From: Spodoptera frugiperda
Taxonomy: Eukaryota; Arthropoda; Insecta; Lepidoptera; Noctuidae
Length of the DNA: 64,000 nucleotides
Reading direction: 5' to 3'
Assembly: GCF_023101765.2 (NCBI RefSeq)
Contig: NC_064228.1
Location: 3,526,501-3,590,500 of the forward strand
Below are positions 47,801 through 56,800 of this stretch, piece by piece. Each line of letters opens with the position of its first letter. Position 1 is the first letter of the stretch. Under the pieces are notes generated by a model, which saw nothing but the letters and a program-made list of their open reading frames with translations, was not told the DNA's origin and searched no databases. The position numbers were made by a program, and so were the translations under genes.

Positions 47801-50800
47801 AGAGAGAGAAGAGAGAGAGAGAGAGAGCCATCGCGACGTTCTGCGTGAGTGATCTAGAAGCGAAAGCGAAGCGTGGTGACACGCGAATTTAACGCGACGC
47901 GGCGGCTATGTCCTACGTGCATGTGAATCGTTTCGTATTGTTTCTGTTTCCGACGATATAAAACAAAAATGTGACGGCAGTGCGTCCAGTTCGCACTACA
48001 ATATCAAGGCAATTGATCGCGTCCGCGTCTCACCGCATCCCACGTGCGGTTGATCACGTAGGCCACGTCAATAAATTTTGACAGTTTATTGTATTCGCAC
48101 CGCACCGCGTCGCCTTCGCGTCTAGATCGCTTACTCAGCTCAATACTCAGATTTTGAAGTTTATTGTTAGATTAAAAGAAAAAATATACTCTAAAATCAT
48201 GCCACGTTACTTTGAACTGTGTTCTACAATTCATTTGTTTTGTATTTCTTTGAATAGGAAGAAAACAATGAGAACAAGCGCAAGTTGGCCTCCGGGCTCG
48301 TTGACTCAACCTGCCTCGACGGCTTCAAGCGCCAGATTGACAACCTCCAGAGGTAGGTAGTCCACTGCTGGTCTATGAGTCTCGTCTACAAGAGACAGGG
48401 TCGTTATAATCTCTAAAATTCTGATATCTGACAAATAAAAGGGGCTACCATTAGTTGGCTCTTTCAATGCACATGGAAAGAGTAGAGACGGGGACAAATG
48501 ATTCTACTCTGTCATCATCGCACGGCCAACTACTACTCACACCCCGGTCACCAAGGTGAGTGGAATCGGCGAGAGATGTCGCGCGGTGTTCCACAGGGTT
48601 CGGTTTTGAGGCCGCTCCTGTGGAACATCGGTTACGACTAGGTGCTGCGCACCGACCTCCCGAACGGCGTCAGCGTAGTCTGTTACGCCGACGACACGCT
48701 GGTGCTGGCACGGGAGGTCGCACCAGGCGGCGGCCAATTTTATGGCGAGAGCGGTTGCGACGGTCGTTGCAAGGATCCGGCAATTGGGACTCGAGGTGGC
48801 GCTCCACAAATCCGAGGTCATGTGTTTTCATGGCCGCGGGAACGCGCCACCTCTGGATGGGTCCCAAATAACGGCAGGAGGGGTTACCATCGGTGTCGGG
48901 ACGACGATGAAGTACCTAGGACTCGTCCTCGACAGTCGATGGAACTTCGTGGAGCATTTCCGACGTTTGGCTCCTAAGTTAGAACGGACGGGGGCTGCGC
49001 TTAAGCGGCTCCTGCCCAACCTCGGGGGGCAAATGCCTCCTGCCGGAGGTTGTACGCGGGGATCGTGCGGTCCATGGCCCTCTACGGCGCCCCTGTATGG
49101 GCCCCGAGTCTGATGCGGCGGCCAGCTCGGGCGCTACTTACGTCCCAGAGGGTCATGGCCATCCGAATAATCCGTGGATATCGTACGATCTCCGGGAAGC
49201 GGCGAACCTCCTTGCCGGATTGCCACCATGGGATCTGGAGGCAAAGGTGCTTGCGCGCGTCTTTAGTTTGCACGCCGACGCGCGTCGCCGGGGCGAAACT
49301 CCGCTGCCGCGCCAGATTAGTGCGTGGCGGGACGAGCTCCGGCGTGATCTCATGGTGGAATGGCAGCAACGACTGTCGCAACCGAGGGCTGGGCTCGCTG
49401 TCATTGCAGCGGTAAGTCCCCTCTTTGAGGAGTGGCTAGAGAGGCGCCACGGCGTCCTCACCTACCGCCTGACACAGGTGCTTACCGGACATGGAAGTTT
49501 CGGTAGGTTCCTGTTTCTGATTGGGCGGGAGGAAACGCCCGGGTGTCATCACTGTGCGGACCGCCCGGAGGATACGGTGGAGCATACGGTGGCGGTGTGC
49601 CCTGCATGGGCTGAGCACCGCCGTGTCCTCAGGGATGTGGTCGGCGACGGTGACCTCTCGCGTCCGGCACTGGTTCAGACCATGGTGCGGAGCGAGGGGG
49701 ACTGGGATGCCGTCTCCTCCTTCTGCGAAGCAGTCATGCTAGCTAAGGAGGAGGCGGGGCGCGTGAGAGAACGAACCTCTTCACGCCCCAGCCGTCGCGA
49801 GAGACACTCCGGGCGTCGGGGATCACGAGACGATCTCCGGCCACCGTAAGTGCGGGTCTGCGGACGGTGAGCAAGGGTAGCTCGCCGCCCGACCAGAACC
49901 AGACCCGTGCGTGCGGCGCGTCGCGTTCCGCGCGCGCCTCAAAGAGCCATCAGACCACCACAGATGGGGCCCAATAGGGCTGATGCTTAATCCGGAGCTG
50001 CGGACTACCTAGCGGGTTTACCGGGGCTCCGGCTTGACAAGCAGGAGAAGGAACGGGGTGGTTTTTAGTCAGTAAGAGTCTGACACTCCCTCTCGCTTTG
50101 CCCTGGCGAGAGAAGTCATTGGATGATTTTCCCACCTGAAAAAAAAAAAAAAAAAACTACTATTAAATCTACTAAACTACTATTAATCTATTAAATTGAA
50201 TTTGCTACCTAATCTAACAGGTATATTATAATTTATGTAATGTAGAAATAATTTATTCTTTTCCATGCAAAATATATTTGTTTTGTTCCTCTTTGAACAG
50301 AGATAAATCTTCGTTGGAGTCTCAGATATCGAAGCTGAAGTTAAGCTTGGAGCAGCGAGACGATGACGGGCGGTACAAGCGAGGGTCGGATGCAGTGGAA
50401 CACCAGCTCAGGGAGGAGCGGAACAACTTGGAGGCTGAGTTGAGGCGGCTCAAGGTATTTTTATACTAATATATAAAAGTCGTAGGTCGGCGTTAACTTA
50501 CCATTTAATTTGAATGAGTGACTGATTGAATGATGAAGCAAAGAATGACTGTTTGGATGAATGAAAGAAAAAAATGAGTGACAGATTGAATGAATGGCCG
50601 AATTACTAAATAAGTTAATGAGAGAGTGAGTGATTGAGTGAATGAATGAATGAGTGAGTTAATTCAACTAGTAACCATTGACAGTTAGGAATGAATGAAT
50701 ACATTTAAAATTTTATAATACATATAAGTATTATTTTAGAGTGTCCTAGGCATAGACAGGCATTTATGCTTAATGAGGCTCCTATCCTACTATAAGATAT

Positions 50801-53800
50801 ATCGTTACTACTAAGAATAAATTACTATTTTTCAACCATCCATCTCAGGACGACCTAGCCAAAGAGCGCAGTAAGGTCCGCGAGCTAGCGGGCGAGGGCG
50901 CGCGGCGAGCGATACAGGAGCGCAGCGCGGCCGAGCAGCGGTACAACGCGCACTTCGACGAGCTGCAGCACGACCTCGCCGCGCAGTACGACAACGTCGC
51001 CAAGTTACAGGTACCGAACCACTCTTACACTAATAGATACAGGAGCGCAGCGCGGCCGAGCAGCGATACAACGCGCACTTCGACGAGCTGCAGCACGACC
51101 TCGCCGCGCAGTACGACAACGTCGCCAAGTTACAGGTACCGAACCACTCTTACACTAATAGATACAGGAGCGCAGCGCGGCCGAGCAGCGATACAACGCG
51201 CACTTCGACGAGCTGCAGCACGACCTCGCCGCGCAGTACGACAACGTCGCCAAGTTACAGGTACCGAACCACACTTACGTTAATTGATACAGGAGCGCAG
51301 CGCGGCCGAGCAGCGGTACAACGCGCACTTCGACGAGCTGCAGCACGACCTCGCCGCGCAGTACGACAACGTCGCCAAGTTACAGGTACCGAACCACTCT
51401 TACACTAATAGATACAGGAGCGCAGCGCGGCCGAGCAGCGGTACAACGCGCACTTCGACGAGCTGCAGCACGACCTCGCCGCGCAGTACGACAACGTCGC
51501 CAAGTTACAGGTACCGAACCACTCTTACACTAATAGATACAGGAGCGCAGCGCGGCCGAGCAGCGGTACAACGCGCACTTCGACGAGCTGCAGCACGACC
51601 TCGCCGCGCAGTACGACAACGTCGCCAAGTTACAGGTACCGAACCACTCTTACACTAATAGATACAGGAGCGCAGCGCGGCCGAGCAGCGATACAACGCG
51701 CACTTCGACGAGCTGCAGCACGACCTCGCCGCGCAGTACGACAACGTCGCCAAGTTACAGGTACCGAACCACACTTACGTTAATTGCTCGTGCATTGATC
51801 ATTGATTGCTCGTCATTCCCTCATTAATTCGTTCATTTATTCGTTCATTCATTTGTTTATTCATTCATCCATTCATTCGTTTCATTCATTCATTCATTTG
51901 TTTGTTCATTCTTTCTCTCATTCGTTCATATATTTATAATTCGTTCATTCATTCATTAATTAGTTAATGAAATCGTTCGTTCAATATTTCGTTCATTCAT
52001 TAACAAATCAATCAGTTATTCGGTCATTGGTTAATTCATTCATTGAGAAAAGACCAATGAGTTGTCTCTCCAGAGTTCCGTCTGTCCAAAATTTTATGAT
52101 TTAGACTAGAAGACCAAGCGACATTTCAGACTCTTTAAAATTATTAAAACCTACTAACTACGCCCTTAACTGGTCGTTTTAAACAGTTGGACTTGGAGCG
52201 CCAGCGTCGTGAAGAGAACGAACTGAAGCGCGAGCTGTCCATGAAGAACGCCGCCGTCGACGAGCTGAAGATGGAGCTGAAGAACAAAATCTGTAAGTAT
52301 CATACAAAGAAATATATTATAAGGGGTTCTAAAATTATCTGTCTCGACATTAATAGTTGGTAGTGATATAAAGCCATTGCAGTTACTTTACATTATAGTA
52401 CATTACAGTTACAAAGATCATTCATTGGTCATTACCATATAATGGGCACAATTCCAAACTCCGTGCTACTACTGAGAAATTTTCGTAAAACTAGAAAAAG
52501 CCCAGGAATTGTTTGACGGAGCCGATCGAACACGAGACCCCTTGCCCGACAGTTGCAATTGTAATCACTCGACCAACGAGGATCTTAAATTCACTGATGA
52601 AAGTGAAACCTCTTATAATGTCTTCTGATTTATTTTGTTGCGGGATCCAAGACGTTTGTGGGATTCATGTCCCAGGGACGCGCCGGACATCGGTGTTCCC
52701 GTATTTTCATGGTTGTACATACTGTAGATCCTGGATTACAGGAGCTGCAGCGGTTTTGGGAAGTTGGCAGGCGCTCTTGTCATATTTGTCCTAATATATA
52801 TTTTTATTTGCTTTCCAGCATCTCTACAGGCAGACCTAGCTCAGGCTCACGCGGAGAAGGCGTCACTGGAGGAAGAGTTGGCCAGCGCTCGCCTGGCGAT
52901 CGAGAGACAACAGCGGCAGGCTAAACATGAAACCAATCGACTCAACTCTGAAGTAAGACATACATTCTTATAATCACTCCTCTCACTCTTATATACTGAC
53001 TAAAGGAATATTTTTTAATGTTAAACGATTATACCATCGTACTCAGAGTAATTTAATGGTTACTTAACCCAGTCCTTAGCAATTGTTTTCAATACAAATC
53101 GTTTTTTTTTGTTTAATTTACATCTAATGGGTTGACGTTTGGGCGCTATCTCGCTTGATTGTAAGTGATGATGCGGCCTACGATGGAGCACGTCGTTACT
53201 AAGGAATAGTTTAAGTAATCATTAAATGTCGAGTACGGCAGTTAATGAGCTTTGTTCTACCAATCAACCCAGTTTGAAAAAATATATACAAAATGACTTC
53301 AAGAGAAATCAAACCCGAGTCTACTCAATGATGTAATCAAGTATAATTCTTATCCAAATCCTGTTCTTCTTCTACTAGATCCAGTCTCTACGCCAACGCC
53401 TGGACAGAGCTGATGCCGACTTGGTGCACTCACGTCGCGAGAACCTTCGTCTCTCTGAACAAATCTCTAATCTGGAAAAAGAGGTAAAATCAACATTATT
53501 AGAAATGAAACGGGTATTGATGAGATAGAGGATATATTACTCTTTAATAATAATTGTTTAATATTTATAACTAGCTACCCGCCCAGCTTTGCATGGGTGC
53601 AATGGCGAAATATTATACAAGTAATAAACATATAAACCTTCCTCTCGAATCACTATCTATTAAAAAAACCGTATCAAAATCCGTTGCGTAGTTTTAAAGA
53701 TTTCAGCATACAAAGGAAATTGGGACAGAGAAAGCGACTTTGTACTATGAATATTAAGATTTAATTATAGGAATATTAGAAGTAGACAAAAATTAGCATA

Positions 53801-56800
53801 TAATTATTTAATTCGCAGCAAACAATGAAGAACTTGACCCCGATATCGCCGGAGAAGAACAAGAAGGAGAAGGAACTGTCCTCGATGCTGGAGACGATGG
53901 AGAACAAGCACGGTACGTCACACCACACCACACCACACTACGTAGCTCTTCTCGTGGGTCCACTACACAGTCTTTGGGAAATAGCCTCATTCAATGGGTA
54001 AACTATTGATGTTTTGAAAGATTCTTCACACAAAATAATCTGGAACAATACCTTCAAAACATTCATACTTTACCCTTTCATCGTATGCGCTTGCATGTAC
54101 ATCTATAGTGCTGTGAAAGGGCTTGTATTCTTTCTTAACGTTCAATAGTTTATTCATCAGATTGTTTACAAAGACCTCCCCATAGTAGTGTCTACAGTTT
54201 AGAGCTAAAGCTAGAACATTTGGTTCCGCAGCTAAAACGGTGGCTGGGTTGGAGTCCATGATACAATCACAAAACAGTCTGATGGAGAAACTCACCGGCG
54301 AATGTCGTTTGCTCACAGACAAGCTCGACGACGCAAATCGTAGGCACAAGTACGAACTATTTACAATCTAATAGCATGATTATTATTGTCACTATCCTTT
54401 GTAATCTCACTTGACATTGCTCGCTAAATTATCGTTGCCCATTTAAAACTATTGTCTTAACGTCGTGCTGTGTTTTTATTGGTGGCAGGCAGTGCGCAGT
54501 GTCGCGGCCGTTCAGACGAACCAATCAGAACACAGCGCGACCGTTCGAGCTCGCGAGACCGAGAGACTCGCCGTTCCAAGCGCCGCTCCGCAAAAGAGTC
54601 CGTTTCGTCGAATAACTACGCGCCAATAGTCGTTGGCCCGTTAACGACCAATCAGGATCTCACAAACATCAAAGGAGAGAAGATATACAACTTGCCGCTT
54701 ATGATACAACAGCCCTTTTTACGGGAGAAAAAGGAGCCGATTAAAGTTGACATAAGCGTGAAGTTGGTACCAAAGCCTAGAAAGAAAGATAAGAAAAGGA
54801 GAGGGGCACACGTCGAAGAAATTGTAGTGCAGCAAGCTGATGATAATAGAGGCATAAAGAATAGCTTTAGCATGGAAGTCTCAGACGGCGATATACAAGT
54901 TCTGAACGAGACTGTAGAGATTATTGAAGATAACGCTAAAGCTTCTGAGGAAGTAGATGGGAAAGACAGTCATAGCGTAGAAGAAAATGCCCAGGTACAA
55001 GAACAGAGCGACATGAGCACAGAGCAAACATTACCAGCTGAACCGATGGAAGATAACAATGTAGAGATGGCAGAAGTTGCACAAGATACAGTAGAAGATG
55101 TACAACAAGAGAGTACAGTAAACCAAGAGGAGATAACAGAGAATGTAAACACAGAGAGTGAGGTAGAGAAAGAGACAGATGCTGTGCAAGAAAAGGATGA
55201 AAAGAAAGACGAGGAAGCTGCCTAAAATGTTGTTGACGGGCATTTTCTGAACGACTGAGCAAAGGAATTGATAGAGCAAGCAATGCGAATGTATACCAAG
55301 TAGTTTGAGCAGTAATTAGGTTAAGATAGATATAGGAAAACACTGGTAGTTTAGTTATTGTATGTAATAGTAGTTACTGAGGTTAGATTTTATTTAAATG
55401 TTACAGAAAATAATGCGAATGAATTTGTGATCAGTGAGAAATGTGAGAAAATTATTGTTTTACTGAATGTTAAGTCCTGCCCTGTTGGCTATTGGACAGT
55501 ATTCGATTGAATCGATCAAGAGAAATATTTGTTGTTGAATTTTAATTTGTTAGTTGACCGCCTTGTTGGTCGAGAGGCCGCTAGTCTAGTGCGACTGCTG
55601 GTCAAGGGGTATCGGGTTCGATTCCCGGGTTAGACAAAGTATTAGGTACTGGGAATATTTCAGTTTTTCGAAAATTTTGAATTGTTTAATTTATTATATC
55701 TTCGTTTCTGTGATCAACTACCAGTGTTTAGATAGTTATCATTATAATATTTACTTCTTGTTGTAAACGTTTGTGCAATGTAGTGTGATATTTGTTGGCT
55801 TGTTGTAATATTGTTTTAATAGCTTTCTATTCAATTATATCAATGTTTACCTCTCGGTGTTGTGAGACAGTACAAAATTCAAATAATTTCCAATGGGTAA
55901 CGATAGTTTAAGTGTGTGCAATAAATAGTTGTTTAAAATCATCTTCATGATTATTTATTTAGATAGTCATATCAACTGTAGATTGGAAATCACTGTCATC
56001 ATTACCAATTACTTTGTTGTTCATTATTTAGTGTGTAACTTTAAATTTAGTATAGAATTAGTTGACTTTTTAATTAATTTCAATAACACTGACTACATAA
56101 AACAATTTGCTCATCATATTCACCCACATATTTCCATTTCAGAGCAGAAAGAACACAATTGCTTTGCAGGAACGTTGAATTAATGAGAAAGCTTAGAAAT
56201 TTGTGGACTTCTCATAAAAAGTATTGCACCACCATCACACCTTTGAGGAGTTACACCCCACTTAGTGGGTATCCACACAGTCGATCATCGTATGACCTAG
56301 ACCGCACGTATTACACATCGACGCCTAACTATAGATCTAGATTTAGGAGGGCTGATAGTCTAAGTGAGTCCTCAAGGGATGACGTAGGTGGTCTAACAAG
56401 AAACCTAAGTGATCTATCAATTGATAAGATTGATGATTCTGATGATGATCCTGTGAAGGTAAGTGATGGTAATAGTTAGGTAACTAATGTTGTTGTAGAT
56501 AGAAACTAGCATGTGCATGATGATGTTGTAGTTTTAGTTGTGAAACTTAGTGCAACAGTAGAAATGTAGTTAAATGATATTTCCCAAAAGAATTTATATA
56601 TTTTATAATAATCAACTATTATAGTTTCTGCTATATAAGAATTGTATTAATAACTTAATGGGCTAACTAGATTCTGCTGATTTTTTTCTGTAACTTATAG
56701 ATTCTGTAACTTATTTGGTTAATTGGCTACATGATTGGTTTTGCTAAAATCGGGTTCGACTCCTGTAACTAATATTTATTGTAAAGTCATCTACAGATAT

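Noticed and set aside
48569..49849. Active reverse transcriptase
   Set aside because: In-frame stop codon, several frameshifts and 5' truncation; only the YADD segment and the C-terminal domain are readable.
51284..51658. 124-codon open frame across array 2
   Set aside because: It changes frame at each 125-bp unit and is an accident of high G+C in the array.
54470..55225. Independent intronless gene starting at the ATG at 54470
   Set aside because: The codons before 54493 read through a splice acceptor, and joining from exon 14 is in frame; an alternative terminal exon explains it better.
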